A stretch of 64,000 nt of DNA from Leptodontidium sp. MPI-SDFR-AT-0119 (taxonomy: Eukaryota > Ascomycota > Leotiomycetes > Helotiales > Leptodontidiaceae). This document shows positions 36,041 through 47,571 of the stretch, in pieces. Location: assembly GCA_020726505.1 (NCBI GenBank), contig JAHLEZ010000004.1, positions 2,480,001 to 2,544,000 on the forward strand, read 5' to 3'. A program made the position numbers and the translations under genes. The notes beneath the pieces were generated by a model. It was given only the letters and a program-made list of their open reading frames with translations, was not told the origin of the DNA and made no database searches. Numbering within the stretch: the first letter of the stretch is position 1; each line of letters starts with the position of its first letter.

Positions 36041-36852
36041 TCACATCCTCACTCTCATACATAATCCGCGCGTCTTTGTGCTTGGGCCACACCAGGACCA
36101 TACACTTCATTCATCACGCATTTTCACAACATGAAGTCTGGGCTAGGCGTTTGAGCTATGATATACAGGGTATTGCTTCCGACAAAGTCACTTTGTTTTC
36201 TTTTAAGGTCGTGGCGATGAATTGTCCACCGTAACTCATACACACAGGGCGTTTTCTCCAGCATTTCATTTGGGTGGCGGATCGAATCATAGGGTCCAAT
36301 GGTTATTGCATTGCATGCACTCACCAGAATGAGCTGGGAGCAAGAAAGGCAATCACATTTGTATTCCCGCAACACACATTTGTGGCATCAGTTATTTCAC
36401 AGGGATGGGGAAAGGAAACTGTGAAGAAAGCTGTATTTATCGGCGCTTTTCTGACCTTGCATGGCTCGGATGGTGTTGGGTATCGTATACCAATGGTGAC
36501 GTGGCAGCTTGTACATAGAGTCATCATACAATTCGTAAATATGATTCTCAATCTTGCCGTTTCTTTGACACGCGTAAGATTGTCTTACCAAAGTGGGCTT
36601 TGTGCTTGATTGCCTACTTCGAGGGATGACGTAGATTCGTTTGTGTTCCCTTTGTGTCGATTTTCATTATTACATTCCTCAACTCTCTCTTTCGACGGGA
36701 AGGATGCAACTCCTCCCAATTTCCACATCTCCATCTCCATCCACAGTCGGCTCAACAGAACAGAACGGAAATTTCACAATTCTTTACTTGTTCTCGCTCA
36801 AAACCTTCGACGACGATATCTCATCTCCATAGCAAGACAAGTCACCGCCGCA
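36041..36852. other. Intergenic region between the sirtuin and the cysteine-module gene
   Basis: Both flanking genes point right, so this holds the 3' flank of the first and the promoter of the second. The downstream frame is open upstream to 36610, but the added residues lack protein character and the ATG at 36853 (context GCCGCAATGCC) is much better. No other gene is supported. Confidence 0.55.
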
Positions 36853-38487
36853 ATGCCGCCCAAAAAGCCCACCGCCAAAGCAGCGAAAGTCACCAAAGCA
36901 GCAACACGAGCACGCCTCCCGCGCGCCGCGAAATCAAAAGCAACGGCAAAGGCATATGCTGAAGTACAGAATGCTGAGTCCGTGCCAGTAGCTGCTCCAA
37001 AAGTTGTGAAGGTTGTCAAGAAGGCAGTCAAGGAGAAGGAAAAGGAACAGGAAGGACCTGCTATCTTACCCCCTTTGAAAAAAGAGGTTGTGGAGTATAG
37101 CGGGGCAGAGAAGGATACTCCTGTTGCTGGTGATGGTGGTGCTAGACGATGGGAGAAGAGGACGATTGGAATGAAAGGGATGAATGAAACGACGACTAAG
37201 AATACGCCTAAAGTCATTGGGAAAACTTCGAAGTTGGGAACTGGTAGGGGAAAGATTGAGAGTGCGAGGAAGCTGGGTGGTGGTCGGAAGGGAGCGAATG
37301 CAGGGCCTAGTTCTGCTGCAGAGGAAGAGGAAGAGGCAGAGGCGCTATCAGAGGATATGGAGTTAGTCGAGGAAGATGGAAATAATGAAGAATACGACGA
37401 CGAAGAAGAGCAAGTACCACTCCATGTGTCTGACAATGCATCCTTCAACGGCGGTCTCCTCCCCAACAGAAAGACCATGGAGGTGCCCCAACAAGACAGA
37501 GAAACGTGGCTACGCACAAACGTCAACCCCCTCTACGCCGGCGCCATCGAAAGCCCCGAAGATGTCGTCAGATTCAGTAACCTCGTCACCAAACTCGGCC
37601 CGGGCCATCCTAACGTCAAGAGATTGTTCAAGAGTCTCTGCAAGTGGACTGGATCGGGGATTCCACCTACACCAGACACGTTCTTCCTATATACCAGTCC
37701 AAACACCTTCGGGGCCCAATTCGGAATATCAGAAAAGAGATCTTCTCCACCTCAAATCATTGTATCCAAACCGCCCTGCGGTTGTGGCATCTCGCGCTGT
37801 ACAGACGGTTCAATCTGTACTCTCGGACCAAATTACGATCCTTCTACAAGTACCGGGCGGGCAGCGCGCCTGTTCACCCAAAACGAAATCATAGCTATGC
37901 TCGACAAGGAGGTCGAGAATGTCCATCTCGACTGTCCGCACTGCAATCTCATTATCCGCCATGGTCTACCTATCCCATTCCCCTTCACCCTGAAGACGAA
38001 ATGTACTTGCACATCCCCGTGTCTGCAAGCGAGTGGGAAACGAGCGAATCCAACGCGCGGTATACATACACAACCGAGATACGCCAATCCTTTCACTGAA
38101 GCGGAGTTTGAAATCGCTATTAGGGATAAGAGAGTATTCCTTGAGGAGGAGATTGATTTTGATGTTGATGTTGAGAGTAGTTCTAAGCTGGAAGAAGGTG
38201 ACAATGTGCCTGAGATTGATGGGGGTGAGGAGGGGATGAAGTCCATGGATGATGTGGATTTGGTGGATGTTGGTATGGGGCCGGGCCCGAAGAGGAATGC
38301 TGAATGGCAGTTGTATGATGCTGGGAGGAGAAGGACTCCGTTCTGTCCGCCTTCGCCGGGGATGTTCGAACGGGTGCTGTATGATATTGGGAGGGAAAGC
38401 ATGAGTGGTGTGACTCCTGTGAGGCCTGCGAGTGCGAAGAAGAAAGCACAGGAGTTGACGACGAAGACTCCGAAATCGACCAAATAG
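36853..38487 (+). CDS. Basic/acidic protein with a clustered-cysteine module, family not recognised
   Basis: A single exon encodes 544 residues from the chosen ATG. Residues 1-75 are Lys/Ala/Pro-rich and resemble histone H1 or chromatin linker tails (MPPKKPTAKAAKVTKAATRA). A Gly/Lys/Arg stretch with GTGRGKIESARKLGGGRKG follows, then an acidic block (about 157-195, EEEEEAEALSEDMELVEEDG). Residues about 215-300 look folded (GPGHPNVKRLFKSLCKW). Nine cysteines then cluster at about 309, 311, 316, 322, 361, 364, 384, 386 and 390 in the pattern CxC-x4-C-x5-C, CPHC, CxC-x3-C, which suggests a small zinc-binding module. The tail is acidic, ending in Lys/Thr. A nuclear, chromatin-associated role is inferred from composition only. 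It follows a sirtuin gene in the same direction, which may be coincidence. Confidence 0.8.
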   Translation: MPPKKPTAKAAKVTKAATRARLPRAAKSKATAKAYAEVQNAESVPVAAPKVVKVVKKAVKEKEKEQEGPAILPPLKKEVVEYSGAEKDTPVAGDGGARRWEKRTIGMKGMNETTTKNTPKVIGKTSKLGTGRGKIESARKLGGGRKGANAGPSSAAEEEEEAEALSEDMELVEEDGNNEEYDDEEEQVPLHVSDNASFNGGLLPNRKTMEVPQQDRETWLRTNVNPLYAGAIESPEDVVRFSNLVTKLGPGHPNVKRLFKSLCKWTGSGIPPTPDTFFLYTSPNTFGAQFGISEKRSSPPQIIVSKPPCGCGISRCTDGSICTLGPNYDPSTSTGRAARLFTQNEIIAMLDKEVENVHLDCPHCNLIIRHGLPIPFPFTLKTKCTCTSPCLQASGKRANPTRGIHTQPRYANPFTEAEFEIAIRDKRVFLEEEIDFDVDVESSSKLEEGDNVPEIDGGEEGMKSMDDVDLVDVGMGPGPKRNAEWQLYDAGRRRTPFCPPSPGMFERVLYDIGRESMSGVTPVRPASAKKKAQELTTKTPKSTK

Positions 38488-40661
38488 GCTCCGAGGCCGA
38501 CAAGGAAGGAGGGTATTGATTGTTCGAGTCTATAGAAAGAGGTTTGATAGTGGAGGGGAGAGTGAGGGGTGTGGCGGTATTTGTCATTTTGGAGGCAGGT
38601 TTAGGAGTTCAACTCTAGTTTGTTCTTGTTGAAGTCGGCTTTGGTGGCATTGTCATAATATCTTTGGAGAGCCGCGGTTTCTTTGCTTTACTTCTTTCCG
38701 GTCTGATATATGACGCCGTCTCAACCAAAATCCGCAGGGGAGTGAGTGTTGTGACTTCCATCTCCTTTTGACCTTTTCCAAGTGCTCATCTCATGCTTGT
38801 TTGTAAAGCTTGGGACTTGCTCTTCCTCTCTCTAGATGTATGCCTCCTGATCGATTCAGATGCAGCTCTAGGAGCATCCAGCACTGTCGAGTTTTTGTTC
38901 TCTTTCTAGACTTTCTAACTCGTGCCAGCCACGTTTATTGCGATCTCGAAATTAATTTTCTTCCTTCTCGCTTCATTAGCAGAAGTCTCACCATTTCCTA
39001 TTTTCTCCTGCGACAATTGGCTCAAGTTCCTTGAATTGACAATTTGCAAAGGACTTACTCCGTCTATTCCAGCTCCCTGACTCGCATCATGGGCGGCTCT
39101 GAACTTGAAGACCTTTTTCTTTTCATTCTCAACAGGAAATTCTGGGAAAAGTCTTGTTAAACTTCGACAAGAAATTCCTGCTCCTGCTGCTGACACTGAG
39201 ATGAGAGAGCCTTTTGCAAGACTTTCGAGAGCCAGCTTTAACACCTAGTATCTCATCTCGGGAGAAACCCTAATCCATCGACTTCATATGCAGCACAGAG
39301 ACCAGGATGAAGTTTTCAGGGTCCTCAGGGGCACCCAAGTGGGTTTCCTCAAGCCATGTGCACACCACACCACCATCCCGACACCTCAATCTCATCCACA
39401 CTCAGGCTGGTCCAGACCACTCCAGGTCCCCGCAACTCCACGATCCACTCAATACTGCCCTGTATCGACCAACATCAACTCTTCGCCACCATTCCGATTA
39501 GTGCTCCACATCTGAACTGTTACGAGCGTGGCGTATAAAATGAAGAGACTGCATGGAGCTAGCGCTTCTTCTCCAAGGCTAAGCGCCGACCTCTTCATTG
39601 GAGGAACATCTATTTACGAGACATCTTAGACGCAGCTGCTACATTCCCACCGCTTGTTAATGACCCGAGGGACTTTTTATAACATGTGTCTGCCATACGA
39701 AGGATGCTGCGCCTGAAAGATGTTGTTCTCGACGAGTTCACGACCCATAGGGCGTTCGTGCGTCGGCCCTTCGTCAAATGGGGTCCAGATGAGCCTGGAT
39801 ACCGCAGACAGAGTTGTCATCGACTATTGCAGCGTCGAGGAAAGAACATCGAGATTAAAGACCTCGCTGGATCATGCTAGATGAGTGCCCTGGAACTTCT
39901 AGAAGTCTAGGGCTCAGGAAACGCTGCGATGAAGTAGCGCCTATTTACCCGAACTCTTGCTATTGCAACCATGTCTGATCGGTTGAAGCATTCTTCTCCT
40001 TCATTCTGCATATCAATTCAAAATTAGAAGGCCCGAGGTTTTGCTTCAGTAAGGCGCAGAAGTCGAAAAACCTTGGAAGTGCAGGAGAAGCAGGAGATCC
40101 CCGCGCTCCTGCTACCCTGTATATGCTGGTAGCGCTTGATTTCGAGCTCTATCTCCGCAATCCCACAATTCTTTGGTCTGGAGTCCCCGATAGCAGGCCT
40201 GAAAGAAGTCAAGGTAGCTACATCCAGCCTCATCCGCCTTGGAAAACATCAGGTGTCCGTATTCTCGGCGTTACTCAAGGCTGCTCCACTGTAATTGACA
40301 GGCAGAGCTGTCTGCTCTTGAGATTTCTCTACCATGGACGCACACTTTTGGTACGAGCGCGTCCCAATCTCTCGCCCTCCCCAGTTTCGAGGGGAAGTGA
40401 AGGCATGGACAGTGGATTGTTGGAGATTCATTTCAGCCCCGCTGCACTGTCAAAATGGCCTCCAAGTAAAAGAAGGACCGAGATTTTTACGACGAGCTTG
40501 GAGAGGAGAGATTGATATAAAGAGTTGAAGGACCCGGGTTTGGTTTTGTTCATCATCGCTGTTCAACCTTCCTCGGTGTCGTGTCAATCACCTCAAGAAA
40601 TATCTGGTATCCAGGTAGACAACCGGAACCTCCAACTTTCACCCCAAGCAAATCTTTCACG
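38488..40661. other. 2.2-kb region with no intact gene, possibly holding gene relics
   Basis: No intact gene is supported. One short segment (39134-39248) reads TGNSGKSLVKLRQEIPAP to a stop after an acceptor-like CAACAG, and resembles a last exon whose other exons I cannot find. The right part is the promoter of the glucose-transporter gene and includes C-rich/GGGG strings (CCCCAG near 40378, GAGGGGAAG near 40388) of the kind bound by CreA/Mig1. Confidence 0.4.
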
Positions 40662-42737
40662 ATGGCAGGAGGAGCAGTTGTTGGGACGGCCGATACGTCT
40701 CGTATCGAGGCGCCCGTTACCATCAAGGTAATGCTCCATGGCGTTCTTAATTGTACAGGATTGCAACTAACTTCTTGGTTATAGGCATACCTTATGTGCG
40801 CGTTTGCTGCCTTTGGTGGAATTTTCTTCGGATATGATACTGGTTGGATGGGAGGGTAAGTTATGGCCGCGATATACAACTTTGAACGCGTGCTAATATG
40901 TTCAAGGATTATGGGAATGAAATACTATATCCGACAATACACTGGTCTTCCTTACCCAGACCCCGACGATGCTGCAGCAGTAGCTGCATTCGTTCTTCCA
41001 GGATGGCAACAATCTCTCCTTACCGGTATCCTGTCTTGCGGAACCTTCTTTGGCGCCATTGTTGCAGGTGACGTCGCAGATCGCATCGGTAGAAGATGGA
41101 CGATTATCACTGGATGTGTCATTTTCAGTGTTGGTTGTGTTTGCCAGACTGCTTCTACTGGATTGGCTTTGATGGTTGTCGGCAGAGTCATTGCTGGTCT
41201 GGGAGTTGGTTTCATCTCCGCCATCAGTAAGTCCACCTCCTGCTTCACAAGGCACATAATCGCATCTAAGTTATCTCCACTAACTTTATACTTTATAGTC
41301 ATCCTCTACATGTCCGAAATTGCCCCCAAGAAAGTTCGCGGTGCTCTCGTTGCTGGTTATCAATTCTGCATCACCGTAGGCATCCTGATGGCCAACTGCG
41401 TTGTCTATGCTACACAAGACCGTGATGACTCTGGATCATACCGTATCCCCGTTGCAGTCCAATTCCTCTGGGCAATTATCCTCGGTGGAGGTCTCTTCTT
41501 CCTGCCCGAATCGCCACGCTACTTCGTCAAGCAGGGCAAGATTGAGGAAGCTACCAAGGCTCTTGCCAATGTCCGTGGACAACCCGAGGACTCGCAATAC
41601 ATCCAAGATGAGCTCGCGGAGATTATCGCTAACCACGAATATGAGCTATCGGTTGTTCCAGAGACGTCATATCTCGGGTCCTGGGCCAACTGCTTCAAGG
41701 GTGAAATCGGCCATGCTAGCTCGAACATCAGACGTACACTTCTTGGTATTGGACTTCAGATGATGCAGCAACTTACTGGAATTAACTTTATCTTCTACTA
41801 CGGAGTTGTTTTTTTCAAGAGGTATGCTTCCCATTGACAGTTGTAAGGACTGCAAAATATTGTGAAGCTGACCCCGAACCTAGTCTCGGCACGATCAAGA
41901 ACCCTTTCTTGATCAGTTTGGTCACCACCCTCGTCAATGTTCTATCAACTCCGGCTGCTTTCTGGCTCGTTGAGAGAGTCGGTCGCCGAAACCTTCTCAT
42001 CTTCGGTGGAACTGGGATGGTCATCGCACGTAAGTGTTGCAAGAGCTGATAATTTTTTTTTATGTCCCAAGATACTCGGGGGACGGGGGACATCCACTTC
42101 ATAAAATACCCCGCATACGACAATCAGTGACTAACTCTCTACTCAGAATACATCGTTGGAATTGTTGGAGTAACTGTAGGCCAAGACAAGGGAGATGATA
42201 CCAACACCGCCGCGGTGTCCGCTATGATTGCATTCATCTGCATCAATATCACATTCTTCGCAACCACTTGGGGTCCTTGCGCATGGATTGTTATTGGAGA
42301 AGTTTTCCCTCTTCCAATCAGATCTCGTGGAGTCGGATTGTCGACTGCATCCAATTGGTTCTGGAACTGCGTAAGTTCTCCATCCCTAGTCTTCCAGACA
42401 TCTCTCTAACAAAAGTCAACAGATCATCGCCATCATCACCCCATACTTGGTTGATGTTCAGTACGCCAACCTCTCCTTCAAGATCTTCTTCATGTGGGGG
42501 TCCCTCTGCATGGTCTCCGTCATCTTCGCATACTTCCTCGTCCCAGAGACAAAGGGCCTCTCCCTCGAGCAAGTCGATAGGATGCTCGAGGAGGTTACTC
42601 CTCGCAAATCCCGTTCATGGGTACCCCATTCAACTTTCGCCGCCGAAATGGGCATGGCTGAGAAGAACACGCATCTTGGTGGTAAGAATGGTGACTCGAC
42701 TGAGGAGACTGAGATTGAGAACAAGCAAACTGTTTAG
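40662..42737 (+). CDS. MFS hexose transporter, high-affinity glucose type
   Basis: Seven exons (40662-40727, 40785-40855, 40907-41226, 41299-41821, 41884-42029, 42147-42370, 42423-42737) give 554 residues; all six introns restore frame. The N-terminus MAGGAVVGTADTSRIEAP followed by a helix containing GGIFFGYDTGWMGG is characteristic of filamentous-fungal glucose transporters. Sugar-porter signatures are present: DRIGRRW after helix 2, VGRVIAGLGVGFISA, PESPRYFVKQG after helix 6, QQLTGINFIFYYG in helix 7, ERVGRRN after helix 8, WGPCAWIVIGEVFPLPIRSRG in helix 10, and PETKGLSLEQVDRMLEEV at the end of the core. It should import glucose by proton symport at the plasma membrane. It is the first of three MFS genes in 7 kb. 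The exact sugar range cannot be read from sequence. Confidence 0.95.
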
Positions 42738-43486
42738 GTTGCTACTAGTGTGAATTATAGGTGGTGCTTGCTCCTACCATCCATGCACACCCAGGTAATC
42801 ATGGATAATAGATAGAGTTGAGTATTAGTAGTAATTAATCAAATCTACCCCGAGCCGGTGCTAATCGGAACCTGGCAAAATATTATATTCTTACTCGTTC
42901 CCTGACTTGTGATATCTTGAAGGTGCCATATGGCTTAGAAATTAAAGATTCCACAGCTCCTAAGCAAAGCAGATTGCTGATTGATTCGTCCAAAGTACTG
43001 GATAATACCAGGCAAAGTCCTCAGCGAAGTCTGAATATATTTGATGGAGCCATGAATCCAAACAAACATCCCATTTCAGTAAATTACCGATGAAGTAAGT
43101 GGCTTGCAGCCTGCTAGTGGCAGCCAAGCCCCTAAAGCTTATCAGATCAAGCTCGAAGCTGCAGACCTTACGACGGCTTCCAGGCTCCCATCTCAAAGCC
43201 AATCGAAAGCCATCAATGACCTGCCCATCTATACCATTACTTCGCAGCGGCACAGTAGCCACCACCATGACATACAATCCTCCTATACGAGACTCTGACC
43301 GAGGGGGCACTGCTGGATTGTTTCTGCGACATGCCGCGGGGTGCAATCTCTCACTCCTCGACCGCAGCAGCACCGACTCCACCGAGTGAAGAATTTTACT
43401 ACGAATACCAACATCTTTAATACCATACAAAAAGAACAAGGAAGTAGGAGGGGAGAATACAGCTTGCTACGAAATCTGCGAACGCG
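42738..43486. other. Intergenic region between two MFS genes
   Basis: About 750 bp between codirectional transporter genes should contain the 3' flank of the glucose transporter and the promoter of the next gene. No gene or strong repeat is noticed. Confidence 0.55.
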
Positions 43487-45036
43487 ATGGCTTTGAAATA
43501 CCTCGTCAAGGTCCTAGAGGAGCTGGGCCTGGTGTCCCTCTGGGCATCTACAATCGACGTCAAGTTGCTCTGCTCTCAACGCTTCGTGCGTCTCTTTGCC
43601 TATGGCGGCTCGACCCTCATTCTCGTCTCGTATCTCCAGGAACTAGGCATATCAAAGGAGAAGATCGGACTGTTCATGACTTTGACGCTGGTTGGCGATA
43701 CAGCGATCAGCTTTGTCTTGACGTTATTCGCAGATGCGCTGGGCAGGAAATCGATACTGGCGCTGGGGGCTATCTTGATGGCTGCGTCGGGGGTGATATT
43801 CGCTCTGTTTGGAAATTATTGGATCTTACTTCTTGCGGCTATTGTTGGGGTCATCAGTCCCAGGTATGCTACTCTTTCTGCTACACTGCTATGCAGACGA
43901 GAGATACATGTTGGAACAAAAACTAATGCTTGAAAGTGGGAACGAAATCGGACCCTTCCGCGCAATCGAAGAAAGCACCCTCGCACAGCTCACTCCAGCT
44001 GCTAACCGCGGTGACATATACGCGTGGTATTCTCTGATCGGTACGGCTGGGACGGCGTTTGGGCTTATGACGGCTGGTTGGGTCCTCAACTATATGATTC
44101 TTGATCTACGGTGGGGAGCTATTGAGGCTTATCGAATTGTCTTCTGGGCATACGCTGCGTTTGGGATATTGAAGCTATGCCTCACGCTGGCTCTTAGTAG
44201 GGCCGTGGAACTGGAGAAGAAAACGGTTCCGATTCAAGATCCGGAAGCTGCGCCGCTGCTAGGGGATGGAGCTGAAGAGGCAGAGCCAAAGAAGGGAAAT
44301 TGGCTTTTGTCGAAACTCCCGGCTTTCAGCTCGGAGAGTAGGGTTATTGTGATAAACCTGTGCATTTTATTTGCACTCGATGCGTTTGCATCGGGCCTTG
44401 CTCCTCTGTATGTGCCCCTTCTACTCCCCCTTCTACTGATTTCTGTCCCTGGAGCAATAGCTGATAAGATCTAGTTCCTGGGTAACGTTCTTCTTCCATG
44501 AGAAATTCCACCTCAAAGAAGGTGTTCTCGGCTCTCTCTTCTTTACAACCGCAATCATCGCAGCAATATCCATGCTCCTAGCCTCCTCCATCGCGAAACG
44601 AATAGGCAATATCCAAACAATGGTCTTCACGCACCTCCCGTCCGCAATCTTCCTTGCTCTCATCCCCATCCCCGACTCGGTATCCATAGCGATGCTCTTC
44701 CTCATCCTACGATCTTGCACGCAATCCATGGACGTAGCGCCGCGCTCGGCATTCCTCGCAGCTGTGGTCTTACCGCATGAGCGTACAGCTGTGATGGGCA
44801 TGGTCAATGTGGCGAAGAGTCTAGGGCAAAGCTCTGGCCCGTTCATCACAGGTGTGTTAGCTGGGAAAGGCCTTTTCTGGGTGGCGTTTGTGGTCGCGGG
44901 TACGTTGAAGGCTTGTTATGATTTGGGGATGTTGGCTGTTTTCAAGGGCCACAAAACGCATGACGATCGGGCTGAGGAGAGGAGGAGTGCGGAAGAGGAG
45001 AGGTTGAGGGAGAGTGAGGATCCGGATGAGAGGTGA
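43487..45036 (+). CDS. Major facilitator superfamily transporter of unknown substrate
   Basis: Exons 43487-43863, 43937-44407 and 44475-45036 encode 469 residues. The N-terminal half holds FVRLFAYGGSTLILVSYLQ and DTAISFVLTLFADALGRKS, the latter matching the MFS loop 2-3 motif (D-x-x-G-R-K/R). About 10-12 hydrophobic helices are visible, with a cytosolic central loop around residues 250-285 (acidic, PEAAPLLGDGAEEAEPKK). The second half starts FALDAFASGLAPL and contains DVAPRSAFLAAVVLPHERTAVMG, a segment I recall from an uncharacterised fungal MFS group distinct from sugar porters. The C-terminal tail is charged (RAEERRSAEEERLRE). No sugar-porter PESPR or PETKG motif is found. Substrate is unknown; its position between two sugar transporters does not prove a shared substrate. 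Confidence 0.88.
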
Positions 45037-45642
45037 TATTTGATAGTTTGAAGATGAGGGCGGGAGCAGGTGAATCGTGGAGATGGTGTATCGGGCAGGT
45101 ACTTGTCACAAAATGCGCCGGAATCTAAGATACTCGTTTATCTAGGGGTATACGCCAATGGACTGGTGGCACTGTGAAAAACTACTTGCACTTGTTTCCT
45201 ACCTTGGCTTTTCCTGATCAGGTGTCGCTAATTTTTTTATCCAAGTGGGCGTTTCTTGCTCATCGAATTCTAGACAGCTGAACGGGCTTCCTGATACTAC
45301 AGCTTTCACCTTGTGGCTTCCTTTGATTTGACCCAGTACGATTATCGTGGGGAGTATCAGGTTTGCTAAGCTTTCATTCTGTCACGAGTACAAGGTGAAG
45401 TCAGGTCACTAATGAAGACTAAGATAGGGAAACATAATTGTATTAAAATATCCCGTAACGGACCTAGGCGAGCGAGCGTGGCAATACTCAAACCAACACT
45501 TTCAAACAGAAACTCATAGAACAACGAACACCACTCTCCAGGCAACCTGCAAAGTCAGGCATGGGTATAGGGTGTTCGCAACACTTCCCGACAAGTACAA
45601 GGTCGCCCGGTGTCTACACTACTCTTTAAAGGAAGAGAGAGC
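45037..45642. other. Convergent intergenic region between two MFS genes
   Basis: The stop codons of the flanking genes face each other across about 600 bp. It should hold both 3' untranslated regions. No gene is supported. Confidence 0.6.
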
Positions 45643-47571
45643 TTAGACAGTGGACTGGTTGACGACAGTAGCGCGCTTCTCGTCAATGGGGTCATGCTCA
45701 GCGTGGAGATCCTTCTCAACCTCATGGAGGTCCAAGTGCGCAACCTCAGCACCCTCACCGTCGAAGATCTTGGCGAGTTCCTCGAGCGTGGGGCCGCGGG
45801 TCTCGACGTAGAAGAAGTAGACGAAGAGGAGCTCGAGAAAGTCCCAGATTGTGTAGAACATGCAGAAGGTCCATGCCTTCTTCTGCTTCTTGAGGTTGTT
45901 CCACGCGATGGGGTTGGTGTAGTTCCCGAGCACCAAAGTTGCTTGAACGGTCAAGTTCATGATCATGATTCCCTTGGCTCGGAGCTTGTATGGGAGGATC
46001 TCGAGGGTGTACGCGACGAGGAGACCAGACCAAGCGAGAGAGTAGAAGACGCCGAAGAGCCAGACGAAGACGATTTGAGGATATCCTGTGGCCTTGGGGT
46101 TCTTTCCACCAGTCTTCTCGTACTGAGAGGCGACGATGGTCCAGGCCAAGAACATGGCAACCATACCGGTAGTCGAGGCCAAGAAGAGTGGGCGACGTCC
46201 GACACGTTCGACGAGGAAAGCACAGCTGACGGAGACGATGAGAGAAAGCATGGTTTGTCCACCGTTAAGCTTGATATAGTTAGCCACTGTATTTCATCTC
46301 GAAGTGGCGGATGGACTTACAGGAATCTTTTGGTTCTGTTTTGTGATACCGGCACCCTCGTAGATGAGGTTCATGTAGTTACTGAAGAGAGCATTGCCAG
46401 AGTATTGGGAAATTATACCAAGAGAGATGAGGATAGCCAAACGATATCTGTTGCCCTTGGTGCGGAGGAAATCGGCGTAAGTGCTGGCCTTCTTGTACTC
46501 GAACTCGAGGCGGAGTGTCTCCTTGATCTCGCGGAACTCGAAAGCAACAGTGGCGTTTTGCTTGTCGCCATTGGCGTGGTACTTGGCAAGAATGGTCTCG
46601 GCTTCCTCGTAACGCTCCTTGGATACCAACCAACGTGGGGATTCTGGGACCCCTTGAATGAGTGTTAGCCAAATGTTCAGATTGTATCGGTGGGTGAGAT
46701 GGGCTTACAGTAGATGAAGGTCAGTTGGATGGCGGCTGGGACGGCTTGAAGGAGAGTGAGAGATCTCCACGACCAGTTGCTATCGATGGCAACGGTTGCC
46801 CATGCCAGCCATGCAACACCTGAAGGCTCGTCAGTTCTGATTACATTTCAGGGGAATGTGTTCGCCTTACAGAGAGCACCCAAATTCCACAGGCAGTTAT
46901 AGATGGCAGTAACACGGCCACGATGTTGAGGATGGCAGATCTCGGTGAGCAAGACTGGGGAGGCCATCTGGGCCATGGAGTTGCCGAAACCAAGAACGAA
47001 ACGACCACCGGTGTACACTAGGTCTGGATCAGCATTGTGGGTTAAGGCCAATTGGGCTCAAGACTCACTTCCGTATCCATTGGCAAATGTGCCAAGAAGA
47101 GCACCCAACAACATGATGGCACATCCAATTGCAATAGGTAGACGACGTCCCCACCAATCTGCCATATATGGACTATGTACTCGTCAATTCCTGTTAATTG
47201 CATATGCAGAGTGATTATGAACTTACACCAATGGGAAACTGACGAGAGATCCGATTTGGTAAATGGCGTTCATCAGACCCAATTTGCCTCCAGTGGGCTT
47301 GTTGAAGAAGACCTGCCATTGATCCATGTTCTGGGAGGTGTTCAAAAGCATACTATAAGACGCACTGTTAGTTCTGCAATCCGAACAATTTTTCCGAATA
47401 AGCTTACCCATCGTAACCTGTGGTGGCAGATGCAACGCAAAGAACTGCAGCCCAGAAGTAGAGCTTTCTAAGTCCTGGGTCCGAAAGCCAATGGACCTTC
47501 TCGAACTCAGGAGCCTCGCCCTGGGCGACCTCCAGCGCACCCTGCTTAGTGTTGACTCCAATGGCCACCAT
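45643..47571 (-). CDS. MFS sugar transporter, lactose-permease-like
   Basis: Seven exons on the reverse strand (47408-47571, 47227-47352, 47069-47172, 46871-47017, 46709-46819, 46321-46652, 45643-46269) encode 536 residues; six introns of 51-56 nt restore frame. Signatures: CVASATTGYDGMLLNTSQ in helix 1, DWWGRRLPIAIGCAIMLLGA, GRFVLGFGNSMAQMASPVLL, HPQHRGRVTAIYNCLWNLG, WVPESPRWLVSKERYEEA, GNALFSNYMNLIYEGAGI in helix 7, ERVGRRPLF, and YVETRGPTLEELAKIFDGE near the C-terminus. These patterns fit the fungal Lac12/lactose permease-like clade of sugar porters, whose members carry lactose, cellobiose or various hexoses. The last acceptor (just after CAAG at 46270-46273) is the least certain splice choice. 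It lies in opposite orientation to the two MFS genes to its left. Confidence 0.93.

Noticed and set aside
45610..46668. 352-codon forward frame opposite the lactose-permease-like transporter
   Set aside because: It is antisense to the well-supported transporter and reads as a biased Glu/Leu/Val string, the usual shadow of C-ending codons.
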